Notes: generated from the sequence alone by a model not told the origin. A DNA stretch of 40,088 nucleotides from Streptomyces acidicola (GCF_009377235.1 NZ_VMNX01000070.1:1-40088); one strand, 5' to 3'; shown: positions 16,540 to 25,239, numbered from the stretch's first letter. A program made the numbers and translations.

Positions 16540-18309
16540 ATGTCGGCGCAATTCGGCAAAAGGCTGCGCAAGGGAGCGGCGACCACCACGGTTGCCGCTG
16601 TCGCAGTCGCGGCACTGGCCGCCTCCCAGGCTCCGGGAGTGACCACCGACAGCGCCGGCAGACGGCAGGCCACGGACTCGTCGGCGCCCGACACCGCGTC
16701 CGGTGCCGACGACACCGCGACCGGCAACTCGCGCTACTACACGGATCTCCCGCCCCTCGACAGCCCCACGGCCACGCCCGGTGCGGGCGGCGACACCTCG
16801 GGCATCACGGCCAACGCCGAGCGCGGCATCCCCGCCACCGTCCTCGACGCCTACAAGAAGGCCGAGTCGGCCCTGCGCGAGTCCAAGCCGGGCTGCAACC
16901 TGCCCTGGCAGCTCCTCGCCGCCATCGGCAAGGTCGAGTCGGGTCAGGCCCGCGGCGGCCGTGTCGACGCCGACGGCACGACGTACTCGAAGATCCTCGG
17001 TCCAGTCCTCAACGGCGGCCAGTTCGCGAACATCCGGGACACCGACAACGGCGCGTACGACGGCGACAGCACGTACGACCGCGCGGTCGGCCCGATGCAG
17101 TTCATCCCGTCCACCTGGGAGTGGGCGGGCCGCGACGGCAACGGCGACGGCCGCAAGGACCCCAACAACATCTACGACGCGGCCCTCGCGGCCGGCAACT
17201 ACCTGTGCCGGTTCAACTGGGACCTGTCCGACCAGAAGGACCTCAGGCGCGCGATCCTCAGCTACAACAACTCGACGCACTACCTGAACACGGTGCTGAC
17301 GTGGCTGGAGTACTACCGCAAGGGCACCCACGAGGTCCCGGACGGCACGGGCACGCTGCCACGCAACCCGAGCGACGGGAGCAGCTCCGGGTCGAGCGTC
17401 AGTCCCAGCCCGTCGCCGAGGGGCACCCAGAAGCCGACGCCCCCGAAGGACACCACGGACCCCACCAAGCCCGGCAACCCGGCTACGGGCGGCGGAGATT
17501 CCGGCAGTCCCACCCCGCCGAGCACTCCTCCCGGCACCACACCCCCTGGCACCACACCGCCCAGCACGACACCCCCCAGCACGCCGCCCACGCCCACCGA
17601 CACGGTGGACCACCTGGAGAACGCGGGCACCGGGACACTCACGGCCACGGCCGGCGACTCGTTCGCCGAGAAGGTCGCCGTCCGCACCGAGACCAAGGCC
17701 GGCGAGGCCGTGGCGAAGGTCAGGGTCCGCTTCACCGTCGTCGGCGACACGGACGCCACATTCGCCGGTGGCGAGACCGTCGCCACGGTCGTCACCGACA
17801 GCGCCGGCACGGCCACCGCGCCCACGCTGCAGGCCGGCGAGAAGACCGGCAGCTTCACGGTCCGCGCCACCGTCGTGGGCCGCGCGGTGCCCGGCCTGGA
17901 CTACAAGGCGACCGTCACCGCGCGCCAGGCCGACGCCCTTGCCCGCACCACCGACACCGCGCTGACCTGCGTCCCGGGCGGCGAGTTCGCCGAGCAGGTC
18001 GAGGTGAAGGCCACGTACAAGGGCGGGGTCGCCGACGGTGTCGCGGCCACCGCCACGCTCATCAAGTCGGCGGACGACCCCACCGAGAACGACAAGGGCC
18101 CGCACTTCAAGGACGCCGACGGCAAGACCGTCCGCACCCTCAAGGGCCTCACCACCGGCAAGGACGGCCTGCTCAAGCTCCCGAAGCTGTACGCGGACGA
18201 CACGACCGGCACGTTCCTGCTCCGCATCACGACCACGGGCGGCGCGACGCTCACGGTCGAGCTGAAGGTCGCGGCGGCCGAGTCGGCGTCGCCCAGCCCC
18301 TCCGCGTAA
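16540..18309 (+). CDS. Secreted lytic transglycosylase with Ig-like C-terminal region
   Basis: Peptidoglycan-cleaving enzyme of 589 residues, predicted secreted. Signal-like N-terminus (RLRKG then a hydrophobic stretch to residue 35). The catalytic domain (about 95-262) is of the MltB/SLT type: LPWQLLAAIGKVESG with catalytic Glu133, AVGPMQFIPSTWEWAG, NGDGRKDPNNIYDAALAAGNYLCRF and ILSYNNSTHYLNTVL. A Ser/Pro/Thr-rich linker (about 275-365) containing TPPGTTPPGTTPPSTTPPST-like repeats follows, typical of wall-spanning spacers. The last 220 residues hold two beta-rich segments (LTATAGDSFAEKVAVRT; VPGGEFAEQVEVKATYKGG) that look like a duplicated Ig-like module. ATG at 16540 has GGGAGG upstream. 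A structured leader precedes it. No wall anchor is seen. Role in wall growth or spore germination is inference. Confidence 0.9.
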   Translation: MSAQFGKRLRKGAATTTVAAVAVAALAASQAPGVTTDSAGRRQATDSSAPDTASGADDTATGNSRYYTDLPPLDSPTATPGAGGDTSGITANAERGIPATVLDAYKKAESALRESKPGCNLPWQLLAAIGKVESGQARGGRVDADGTTYSKILGPVLNGGQFANIRDTDNGAYDGDSTYDRAVGPMQFIPSTWEWAGRDGNGDGRKDPNNIYDAALAAGNYLCRFNWDLSDQKDLRRAILSYNNSTHYLNTVLTWLEYYRKGTHEVPDGTGTLPRNPSDGSSSGSSVSPSPSPRGTQKPTPPKDTTDPTKPGNPATGGGDSGSPTPPSTPPGTTPPGTTPPSTTPPSTPPTPTDTVDHLENAGTGTLTATAGDSFAEKVAVRTETKAGEAVAKVRVRFTVVGDTDATFAGGETVATVVTDSAGTATAPTLQAGEKTGSFTVRATVVGRAVPGLDYKATVTARQADALARTTDTALTCVPGGEFAEQVEVKATYKGGVADGVAATATLIKSADDPTENDKGPHFKDADGKTVRTLKGLTTGKDGLLKLPKLYADDTTGTFLLRITTTGGATLTVELKVAAAESASPSPSA

Positions 18310-18326
18310 CCCCTGTCACGACAGCC

Positions 18327-18357
18327 ACGGCGCTCCTCCATGACGGAGGGGCGCCGT
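18327..18357 (+). terminator. Terminator after the transglycosylase gene
   Basis: Thirteen-pair stem (one T-G) between 18327-18339 and 18345-18357 with a 5-nt ATGAC loop, 18 bp past the stop codon. Confidence 0.75.
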
Positions 18358-18408
18358 CGCCGTCTGTGCGACGTGTTCTCATCTCGCCCGGCCGTTGCTA
18401 CCGTGCCG

Positions 18409-18429
18409 GAACTGACGATGTATCAGTTC
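18409..18429. promoter_or_regulatory. Inverted repeat / candidate promoter of the micro-protein gene
   Basis: GAACTGA and TCAGTTC arms around CGATGTA, 20 bp upstream of the ATG at 18450. TTGCTA at 18395-18400 could be a -35 with the -10 inside the repeat, so a repressor here would block transcription. Inference. Confidence 0.4.
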
Positions 18430-18449
18430 GTGTCCGCCGGGAGGCTCAC

Positions 18450-18584
18450 ATGCGCGCTCTTGCCGCCGCCGCGACCGGTCTCGCCCTCGCGCTCGCCCTG
18501 GTGTTCGCGATCACGGCGATGGGCTCACCGGCGGGCGGGACATCACCGAAACCACTGCTGACGACGGTGCCCGCACACCCGTAA
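18450..18584 (+). CDS. SPW_0924-like micro-protein
   Basis: A 44-residue frame, too short for routine gene calls, with a strong GGGAGG ribosome site seven bases before ATG 18450. MRALAAAATGLALALALVFAITAMG is a signal-peptide-like or single membrane helix, followed by SPAGGTSPKPLLTTVP. This matches my memory of the conserved Streptomyces SPW_0924 family (a positively charged residue, alanine/leucine helix, then SPKPLLTTVP). It lies 21 bp upstream of the DUF3068 gene and is likely co-transcribed with it. Function unknown; probably exported or membrane-anchored. Confidence 0.75.
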   Translation: MRALAAAATGLALALALVFAITAMGSPAGGTSPKPLLTTVPAHP

Positions 18585-18605
18585 CTCCCCGGGACGGAGG
18601 CCGAG

Positions 18606-19598
18606 ATGCGCCGCAGGTCCAGCCTGATACTGCTCGCCCTCGCCGTGTTCTTCGCGGCGCTGTCCCCGCTGGTGCGCTGGTACGCCTTCCCGCGCCTGGC
18701 CAAGATCCCGGCCAACCAGTACCAGGACATGGTCCTGGAGGCGAAGGACGCGACCCTCCTCGACTACGGCACGATGCGGGCGAAGAAGGTCCCCAAGGTC
18801 ACCATCGTGCAGACCCTCAAAGGCAACGTGGAGGCCTCCGAGGAGATCGAGAAGACGGCCGGCCGGGACGTCGTCGTCTGGGACGGGCTCTCCTACGTCC
18901 AGGGCCCCGACGGCGAGATGGTCTCCAGGATCCCCGAGCGCTACGTCTTCGACGCCCACACCCAGGAACCCGTGCACGTCAAGGGTGAGATGGTCGACGG
19001 CGACCCGGTGAAACGGACGGGCATCGAGTTCAAGTGGCCGTTCCTGACGGAGAAACGGGACTACGAGTACTTCGACGCCCAGGCCCGCGTCACCGCACCC
19101 ATCCACTACAAGGGCACCCAGGACTTCCGCGGCATCGAGGTCTACTACTTCGAGCAGACCATCCCCTGGACCAAGGTGCCCTTCCCCAAGACCATGCCCG
19201 TGCAGGGCATCACCCCGGAGTCGGTCGCCAGGACCGGCACGACCCGCTGGTACAGCACCGTCCGCAAGTTCTGGGTCGAGCCCCTCACCGGCGCTCCCGT
19301 GTACGGCGAGGAGATCCACAAGGAGGAACTCCGCGGCGGCACACTCCTGGGGGGCCGCTCGAAGGTGACGGCCTTCGCCGGGCACGTGAAGATGCGCGAG
19401 GACTACATCAGGTCGACCGTCGACCTGGTCGAGTCCAACCGGGCACTGGTGCTCCTGATGACCTCGTACCTGCCGTGGGGCTTCCTCGCCCTCGGCGTCC
19501 TGCTGCTGTCGCTCTCCCTCTACCTGGAGGCCCGCGGCCGCGGGCCCGGGGAACCCGAGCCCACGGAGACCGCGGCACCGCAGTCGGTCAGCGCCTGA
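18606..19598 (+). CDS. DUF3068 (porin PorA family) membrane protein
   Basis: Membrane-anchored protein of 330 residues with the DUF3068 layout: N-terminal helix (LILLALAVFFAALSPLV), a large extracytoplasmic beta-rich domain (YVFDAHTQEPVHVKGE, RDYEYFDAQARVTAPIHYKG, TTRWYSTVRKFWVEPLTGAPV), and a C-terminal helix (LVLLMTSYLPWGFLALGVLLLSLSLYLEARG). The family is actinobacterial; a distant link to corynebacterial PorA in names does not prove a pore function here. ATG at 18606 starts shortly after the micro-protein stop, with GGGACGGAGG upstream. The last 11 bases overlap the 3' end of hrpB on the other strand, so the two genes meet tail to tail. Confidence 0.88.
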   Translation: MRRRSSLILLALAVFFAALSPLVRWYAFPRLAKIPANQYQDMVLEAKDATLLDYGTMRAKKVPKVTIVQTLKGNVEASEEIEKTAGRDVVVWDGLSYVQGPDGEMVSRIPERYVFDAHTQEPVHVKGEMVDGDPVKRTGIEFKWPFLTEKRDYEYFDAQARVTAPIHYKGTQDFRGIEVYYFEQTIPWTKVPFPKTMPVQGITPESVARTGTTRWYSTVRKFWVEPLTGAPVYGEEIHKEELRGGTLLGGRSKVTAFAGHVKMREDYIRSTVDLVESNRALVLLMTSYLPWGFLALGVLLLSLSLYLEARGRGPGEPEPTETAAPQSVSA

Positions 19599-22110
19599 GC
19601 CGCGCGTTCGTGTACCGCGTCGGCTCGGCGGTCGCCGGGTCCTCGGGCCACGGATGCTTCGGGTACCGGCCGCGCAACTCCGCCCGCACGGCCTTGTAGC
19701 CCTCTTTCCAGAAGGACGCGAGATCGGCGGTGACCGCGGCGGGCCGTCCGGCGGGGGAGAGGAGATGCACGAGGACCGGGACACCGGCAAGCGCGGGCGA
19801 CTCGTGGAGCCCGAACATCTCCTGCAACTTCACGGCCAGCACGGGCCGTTCGGGATCGGCGTAGTCGATCCGGATTCTGGACCCACTCGGTACGGTGATC
19901 CGCTCCGGAGCGAGCTGGTCGAGACGAACGGCATCGCCGGAGGCCCACGGCAGCAACCGGCCCAGCGCCTCCCCGGCATCGACCCGCGCCAGATCGCCCC
20001 GACGCCGGGCACGGCTCAGCTCCGGCTCCAGCCACTCCTCCACGCGCGCGTGGAGGGCGTCGTCGGAGACATCGGGCCACGGCTCGCCCAGGTGCAGCCG
20101 CAGAAATGCGAGCCGCTGCCGCAGCCGCTCGGTGTCCTGGGACCACCGCAGCAGCCCGAACCCCTCCTCCCGCAGCCCGTCCAGCAGCGCCCGGCGTACG
20201 AGCCCGGGGTCGGCGTCCTTGAGAGGGCGCACCGCCAACTCCACCGCCCCCAGCCGCTCCACCCGCCGGGCGACGACGTCCCCGTCGGCCCAGTGGACCT
20301 CCTCGCCGACGGCACGCAGCGGCTCGGCCGCGCGCCGGGCCACCCCCTCGTCCACCGCGGCGGCGAGCCGTACGCGCGCGTGCCCTGCGCCGACGGGCCG
20401 GTCCGCGACGGCGACAGCCAGCCACGGGACGCCACGCAGGGATGAGCCGTCCCCGACGTCGGCCCGGGTCCCGGACACCATCACGTACGACCCGCCCTGC
20501 GCCCTGGCCACCCGCTCGGGAAAGGCGAACGCCGCCACGAGCCCGACAGCGGCGTCATCCGCGAGCGCCGGGAAACCCGGTGCGGGTCCGGACCCCCGGG
20601 GCACGTCCGCCGCAGCGGACCGCAGACGCCGTGTCTCGGCCCGCCAGCGCCCCGCGTAGGCGTCTCCGCCACGCCGGGCCGTCCGCAGGGCCGCGGCCAG
20701 ATCGTCGCCGTACTCGCGCGGCGCCTCCTCGCTGAGCAGAGCGACGACCTCGGCCGCCCGGTCCGCGCCGACCTCGGGCGCCGCGTCCAGCAGCGCCCGC
20801 GCCAGCCGCGGGTGCAGCCCGAGCCGGGACATCCGCACGCCACGCTCCGTGACCCGCCCATCCGGGTCCACGGCCCCGATCCCCGACAGGACGTCCCGCG
20901 CCGCCGCCATCGCCCCGCCCGGCGGCGGGTCGAGCAATGCCAGCCCGGCAGCCTCCGGGTCACCCCAGCAGGCCGCCTGGAGGGCGAACGCGGTGAGGTC
21001 GGCCAGTTTGATCTCGGGCGCAGGGAAACGCGGCAGACGTGCGTTCTCGGCTTCCGCCCAGCAGCGGTACGCGGCGCCCGGAGCCTCCCGCCCGGCACGC
21101 CCCGCCCGCTGGCTCCCGGCCGCCTGCGAGGCCCGTACGGTCGTCAGCGCGCTGAGCCCGCGCGCGTGGTCCACCCGCGGCTCCCGCGCCAGCCCGGAGT
21201 CCACCACGACCCGTACGCCCGGAACCGTCAGCGATGACTCGGCCACGGACGTGGCCAGCACCACCCGGCGGCGCACCCCGGGGGACAGCACGGCGTCCTG
21301 CACGGCCGCGGACGCCCGCCCGTGCACCTGGAGTACCTCGGCTCCGCCGTCCAGGTCGCCCAACTGCCCGGCCAGGCGCGCGATCTCCCCGACCCCGGGC
21401 AGGAAGCACAGGACATCGCCCTCCCGCTCCATCAGCGCGCGCCGCACCACCGACGCCACGTGCGTCAGCAGCGCCGGGTCCACCCGCATGCCGTGCGGCG
21501 GCCGCACGGGACGCACCGGCGGGGCCCACACGACCTCCACCGGGTGCGAGACGCCCTCCGCCTCCACCACCGGCGCGTCGCCCAGCAGCCGGGCCCACCC
21601 CTGCGCGTCGGTCGTGGCGGACGCGGCCACCAGACGCAGCTCGGGGCGGAGCGCGGCCCGTACGTCCAGCAGGAACGCCGCGACCGTGTCCGCGTCCAGA
21701 TGCCGCTCATGGCACTCGTCGAGCACCACGACGTCCACGTCCGCCAGCTCCTGGTCCCGCTGCAACCGCTGCAGCAGCAGGCCGGTGGTGACGACCTCCA
21801 CGCGCGCGTGCCGCCCCACCACCCGCTCGCCGCGCACGCTGTACCCGACGCTCTCGCCGACCTTCTCCCCGAGCAGCCATGCCATCCGCCGTGCCGCCGC
21901 CCGGGCGGCGATACGGCGCGGCTCGGCGACGACGACACGCCGTGCGGGCCCGTCACCCACCAGCCCGGCCAGCACCAGCGGAACGAGCGTGGTCTTCCCG
22001 GTGCCGGGCGGCGCCACCAGAACGGCACAGCCGTGCCCCTCCAGGGCGTCGCTCAGCTCGGGCAGGGCACGTCGTACGGGCAGCGCGTCCAGGGCGTTGT
22101 AACGGATCAC
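19588..22110 (-). CDS. hrpB: ATP-dependent RNA/DNA helicase HrpB
   Basis: DEAH-type superfamily 2 helicase of 840 residues, full length. RecA1: Walker A APPGTGKTT (33-41), VVVAEPRRIAARAAARR (Ia), VVTTGLLLQRL, motif II DECHERH (131-137), motif III VAASATTD. RecA2: FLPGVGEIARL, VLATSVAESSLTVPGVRVVVDSG, QRAGRAGREAPG (motif VI). The C-terminal HrpB-specific region continues to RTNARLRR-like basic residues. GTG start at 22110 (VIRYNALDALPVRRALPEL); no strong ribosome site. In E. coli HrpB is dispensable; target RNA unknown. Preceded on the same strand by the methyltransferase gene, 61 bp away. Confidence 0.93.
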   Translation of the reverse strand: MIRYNALDALPVRRALPELSDALEGHGCAVLVAPPGTGKTTLVPLVLAGLVGDGPARRVVVAEPRRIAARAAARRMAWLLGEKVGESVGYSVRGERVVGRHARVEVVTTGLLLQRLQRDQELADVDVVVLDECHERHLDADTVAAFLLDVRAALRPELRLVAASATTDAQGWARLLGDAPVVEAEGVSHPVEVVWAPPVRPVRPPHGMRVDPALLTHVASVVRRALMEREGDVLCFLPGVGEIARLAGQLGDLDGGAEVLQVHGRASAAVQDAVLSPGVRRRVVLATSVAESSLTVPGVRVVVDSGLAREPRVDHARGLSALTTVRASQAAGSQRAGRAGREAPGAAYRCWAEAENARLPRFPAPEIKLADLTAFALQAACWGDPEAAGLALLDPPPGGAMAAARDVLSGIGAVDPDGRVTERGVRMSRLGLHPRLARALLDAAPEVGADRAAEVVALLSEEAPREYGDDLAAALRTARRGGDAYAGRWRAETRRLRSAAADVPRGSGPAPGFPALADDAAVGLVAAFAFPERVARAQGGSYVMVSGTRADVGDGSSLRGVPWLAVAVADRPVGAGHARVRLAAAVDEGVARRAAEPLRAVGEEVHWADGDVVARRVERLGAVELAVRPLKDADPGLVRRALLDGLREEGFGLLRWSQDTERLRQRLAFLRLHLGEPWPDVSDDALHARVEEWLEPELSRARRRGDLARVDAGEALGRLLPWASGDAVRLDQLAPERITVPSGSRIRIDYADPERPVLAVKLQEMFGLHESPALAGVPVLVHLLSPAGRPAAVTADLASFWKEGYKAVRAELRGRYPKHPWPEDPATAEPTRYTNARLRR

Positions 22111-22171
22111 GCCCCAAGTGTCGTACGGCCGTCAAAGCCGCCCTCCACGCGCGCGTGCTGCTCGGTTCAGC

Positions 22172-22981
22172 TCAGTCGCGTTCGCACACGAAGACGGCCG
22201 TCCCCGGGATCAGGTTCCCGCGCAGCGGGGACCAGCCGCCCCACTCGGACGTGTTCCAGGCGGGCCACTCCGGCTCGACCAGGTCGACCAGGCGGAAACC
22301 GGACACGGCGATGTCCCGCACCCGGTCGCCGAGGGTGCGGTGGTGCTCCACGTACACCGCACGGCCCTGCTCGTCCTGCTCGACGTACGGCGTGCGGTCG
22401 AAGTACGAGGCGGAGACGCTCAGCCCCTCGGGGCCCGGCTCGTCGGGGAATGCCCAGCGGATCGGGTGAGTGACCGAGAAGACGAAGCGGCCGCCCGGAA
22501 GCAGCACCCTGCGCACCTCCCGCAGCACCAGCACGGGGTCGGCGACGAACGGCAGCGCGCCGTACGCCGAGCACGCCAGGTCGAAGGACGCGTCCGCGAA
22601 GGGCAGGACGCCCGCGTCGGCCTGCACCAGGGGAAAGGTTCCGCCGATGCGCAGCGCGTGCTGGAGTTGGCGGTGGGAGAGGTCCAGCGCCACCGGACGG
22701 GCACCCTGCGCCGCCAGCCAGCGTGAGCACTGGGCGGCGCCGGCGCCGATCTCCAGGACGTCCTTGCCCTTCAGGTCCTCCGGCGGCCCCAGGAGTTCCG
22801 CCTCCACCTCGTCGAGGCCCTCGGGGCCCCACACGAAACGGTCGTCCCCGAGGAAGGTGCCGTGCTCGACCTGGTAGTCGTCCGCGTTCCGGTCCCACCA
22901 GCCCCGGTTGGCACGGGAACTTTCCGCGACTCCCGCAGCACGCCGGGTCGCTTCGGGGTCGAAGTCATCGGGCTCTTGGAT
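22172..22981 (-). CDS. Class I SAM-dependent methyltransferase, start codon abnormal
   Basis: Predicted cytosolic methyltransferase of about 269 residues. Motif I VLEIGAGAAQCSRWLA, acidic loop VALDLSH, post-II LPFADASFDLACSAYGALPF, and LREVRRVLLPGGRFVFSVTHPI are clear. The coding frame extends well upstream of the first GTG (22834): RANRGWWDRNADDYQVEHGT and EPDDFDPEATRRAA are typical N-terminal sequence of this group. Yet between the in-frame TAG at about 23017 and that region there is no ATG, GTG or TTG. The best initiation site is an ATC at 22981 (or 22984), with AGGGAG 3-6 bases before it. Coordinates use that ATC; an ordinary but truncating alternative is GTG 22834. Substrate unknown. Confidence 0.75.
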   Translation of the reverse strand: MQEPDDFDPEATRRAAGVAESSRANRGWWDRNADDYQVEHGTFLGDDRFVWGPEGLDEVEAELLGPPEDLKGKDVLEIGAGAAQCSRWLAAQGARPVALDLSHRQLQHALRIGGTFPLVQADAGVLPFADASFDLACSAYGALPFVADPVLVLREVRRVLLPGGRFVFSVTHPIRWAFPDEPGPEGLSVSASYFDRTPYVEQDEQGRAVYVEHHRTLGDRVRDIAVSGFRLVDLVEPEWPAWNTSEWGGWSPLRGNLIPGTAVFVCERD

Positions 22982-23008
22982 GATCGGCTCCCTCGTCGTA
23001 CTCTTCCG

Positions 23009-23036
23009 TACCTACTACCGGTATCGGTGGTGTCAC
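23009..23036 (-). promoter_or_regulatory. Candidate promoter for the methyltransferase gene
   Basis: Minus-strand GTGACA (23031-23036), 16 nt, TAGGTA (23009-23014). The predicted start near 23002 would leave a leader of about 20 nt including the AGGGAG, consistent with translation starting at 22984 or 22981. Confidence 0.4.
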
Positions 23037-23159
23037 GGAAGGGGCGTACCGGGCCTGCACGGGCTCGGAACGCCGTCCGGTGCACGGCATGCGGTTGCCG
23101 CCGTGTGTGTTCCTGCGCCGGGAATGGGGCGATCCGCCCCGGGTGTGGGTCTTCGTGCG

Positions 23160-23188
23160 TTGACCCTGCCCGGCTGCCCCCGTATGCT
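23160..23188 (+). promoter_or_regulatory. Promoter of rpsA
   Basis: TTGACC (23160-23165), 17 nt, TATGCT (23183-23188): a good housekeeping-sigma match in the direction of rpsA. It implies a transcript start near 23195 and a leader of about 190 nt. Confidence 0.65.
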
Positions 23189-23268
23189 ACAAGTTGCGCT
23201 GCGAGCTTGCGCGCCTCAGACGGAGCAGGCTGCGCTCGCATCTGTTGTATGTCCCCTCGGTTGTCGAG

Positions 23269-23294
23269 GCGCCACCGGATTTCCGGTGTGGCGC
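23269..23294 (+). promoter_or_regulatory. Hairpin in the rpsA leader
   Basis: GCGCCACCGGA (23269-23279) and TCCGGTGTGGCGC (23282-23294) pair with a 2-nt bulge and a 2-nt loop. It sits about 95 nt before the rpsA start. Bacterial rpsA mRNAs are autoregulated through leader hairpins bound by S1, so this is a candidate site; attenuation is the alternative. Confidence 0.4.
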
Positions 23295-23387
23295 TTCCTT
23301 GGCTGTCCGGCTTCTGCAGAGCGATAACGGGCTCCCGGCGTGAGCAGTGCCTACGACTTCAATGTCCGTACCGGAGCCCTTTCCCAC

Positions 23388-24878
23388 ATGACGAGCAGCA
23401 CCGAGACCACCGCCACCACCCCGCAGGTAGCGGTCAACGACATCGGTAACGAGGAAGCCTTCCTCGCCGCGATCGACGAGACGATCAAGTACTTCAACGA
23501 CGGCGACATCGTCGACGGCGTCATCGTGAAGGTCGACCGGGACGAGGTCCTGCTCGACATCGGTTACAAGACCGAAGGTGTCATCCCGAGCCGCGAGCTC
23601 TCGATCAAGCACGACGTCGACCCGAACGAGGTCGTTGCAGTCGGCGACGAGATCGAGGCCCTCGTCCTCCAGAAGGAGGACAAGGAAGGCCGCCTGATCC
23701 TCTCGAAGAAGCGCGCCCAGTACGAGCGTGCGTGGGGCACCATCGAGAAGATCAAGGAAGAGGACGGCATCGTCACCGGTACCGTCATCGAGGTCGTCAA
23801 GGGTGGTCTCATCCTCGACATCGGCCTCCGCGGCTTCCTCCCGGCCTCCCTGGTCGAGATGCGCCGCGTCCGCGACCTCCAGCCGTACGTCGGCAAGGAG
23901 CTCGAGGCGAAGATCATCGAGCTGGACAAGAACCGCAACAACGTGGTCCTGTCCCGCCGCGCCTGGCTGGAGCAGACCCAGTCCGAGGTCCGCCAGACGT
24001 TCCTCACGACCCTTCAGAAGGGTCAGGTCCGCTCCGGTGTGGTCTCCTCGATCGTCAACTTCGGTGCCTTCGTGGACCTGGGCGGCGTCGATGGTCTGGT
24101 CCACGTCTCCGAGCTGTCCTGGAAGCACATCGACCACCCGTCCGAGGTCGTCGAGGTGGGCCAGGAGGTCACCGTCGAGGTCCTCGACGTCGACATGGAC
24201 CGCGAGCGCGTCTCCCTGTCGCTGAAGGCGACCCAGGAAGACCCGTGGCAGCAGTTCGCCCGCACGCACCAGATCGGCCAGGTCGTGCCCGGCAAGGTCA
24301 CGAAGCTGGTTCCGTTCGGTGCGTTCGTCCGCGTGGACGAGGGCATCGAGGGTCTGGTCCACATCTCCGAGCTGGCCGAGCGCCACGTGGAGATCCCGGA
24401 GCAGGTCGTCCAGGTCAACGACGAGATCTTCGTCAAGGTCATCGACATCGACCTCGAGCGCCGTCGCATCAGCCTCTCGCTGAAGCAGGCCAACGAGGCC
24501 TTCGGTGCCGACCCGGCCACGGTCGAGTTCGACCCGACCCTGTACGGCATGGCCGCGTCCTACGACGACCAGGGCAACTACATCTACCCCGAGGGCTTCG
24601 ACCCCGAGACCAACGACTGGCTCGAGGGCTACGAGACCCAGCGCGAGGCGTGGGAGCACCAGTACGCCGAGGCGCAGACCCGCTTCGAGCAGCACCAGCA
24701 GCAGGTCATCAAGTCCCGCGAGGCGGACGCGCAGGCCGCTGCCGAGGGTGGCGAGGCCGCCGCTCCGGCCGCGTCCGGTGGTTCGTACTCCTCGGAGGGT
24801 CCGGACAACTCCGGCGCCCTCGCGTCGGACGAGGCCCTGGCCGCGCTCCGCGAGAAGCTCGCCGGCGGCCAGAGCTGA
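23388..24878 (+). CDS. rpsA: 30S ribosomal protein S1
   Basis: mRNA-binding ribosomal protein of 496 residues with four S1 (OB-fold) repeats at about 36-105, 122-190, 207-277 and 294-364, as normal for actinobacteria. Repeat signatures: GDIVDGVIVKVDRDEVLLDIGYKTEG, GTVIEVVKGGLILDIGLRGFLP, GVVSSIVNFGAFVDLGGVDGLVH, GKVTKLVPFGAFVRVDEGIEGLVH. The last 110 residues are acidic, Gln- and Ala-rich and probably disordered (QTRFEQHQQQVIKSREADAQ). ATG 23388 (MTSSTETTATTPQ) is chosen; the GTG at 23340 lacks a ribosome site. GGAG lies 11 bases upstream. Strong codon bias toward GTC/GAG, as in highly expressed genes. Confidence 0.97.
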   Translation: MTSSTETTATTPQVAVNDIGNEEAFLAAIDETIKYFNDGDIVDGVIVKVDRDEVLLDIGYKTEGVIPSRELSIKHDVDPNEVVAVGDEIEALVLQKEDKEGRLILSKKRAQYERAWGTIEKIKEEDGIVTGTVIEVVKGGLILDIGLRGFLPASLVEMRRVRDLQPYVGKELEAKIIELDKNRNNVVLSRRAWLEQTQSEVRQTFLTTLQKGQVRSGVVSSIVNFGAFVDLGGVDGLVHVSELSWKHIDHPSEVVEVGQEVTVEVLDVDMDRERVSLSLKATQEDPWQQFARTHQIGQVVPGKVTKLVPFGAFVRVDEGIEGLVHISELAERHVEIPEQVVQVNDEIFVKVIDIDLERRRISLSLKQANEAFGADPATVEFDPTLYGMAASYDDQGNYIYPEGFDPETNDWLEGYETQREAWEHQYAEAQTRFEQHQQQVIKSREADAQAAAEGGEAAAPAASGGSYSSEGPDNSGALASDEALAALREKLAGGQS

Positions 24879-24905
24879 TCGCTCACCGCTAGGCAGTAAC
24901 CGCTG

Positions 24906-24943
24906 ACTTAGGGCCCGCACCCAGTGAGGTGCGGGCCCTAAGT
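24906..24943 (+). terminator. Terminator of rpsA
   Basis: Perfect 16-bp inverted repeat (24906-24921 with 24928-24943), loop CAGTGA, followed by a T/G-rich stretch. Confidence 0.88.
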
Positions 24944-25145
24944 CTGTTGTGCGCCAACGCATGGCGTACTCGGCTTGGCTTCTTCTCCCCCGGGCACGGT
25001 CCTGGCTCCGGCCAAGGCCGATGTCTACAGCCATGTTTCCGAGTTGCTCGCCAAGGCCATCCACAAGGGCGCCCAGGACGGTGAGTTGACGGTCGACGAC
25101 CAGGAGCGGCTCGTCGACAGGCGGGCCCGTCCCCCGCACGGATGA
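24942..25145 (+). pseudogene. Coding-like remnant between rpsA and the PAC2 gene
   Basis: Open frame of 67 codons with no ATG or GTG start. The part from 24999 reads VLAPAKADVYSHVSELLAKA, then IHKGAQDGELTVDDQERLVD, then RRARPPHG and stop. It shows helix-like amphipathic pattern and GC3 typical of real Streptomyces coding sequence, which argues for the 3' end of a decayed gene. I do not recognise the family. The remaining 90 bp to the PAC2 gene hold its leader. Confidence 0.35.
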
Positions 25146-25239
25146 AAAGCCCCTGAGACGAGGGCGTGAAGGGTGCGGGCGGGAATGCCCGCGCCCCGCC
25201 CTGCGTTGTGCAGTACGGACACGAGGAGGAGCGGTCACA

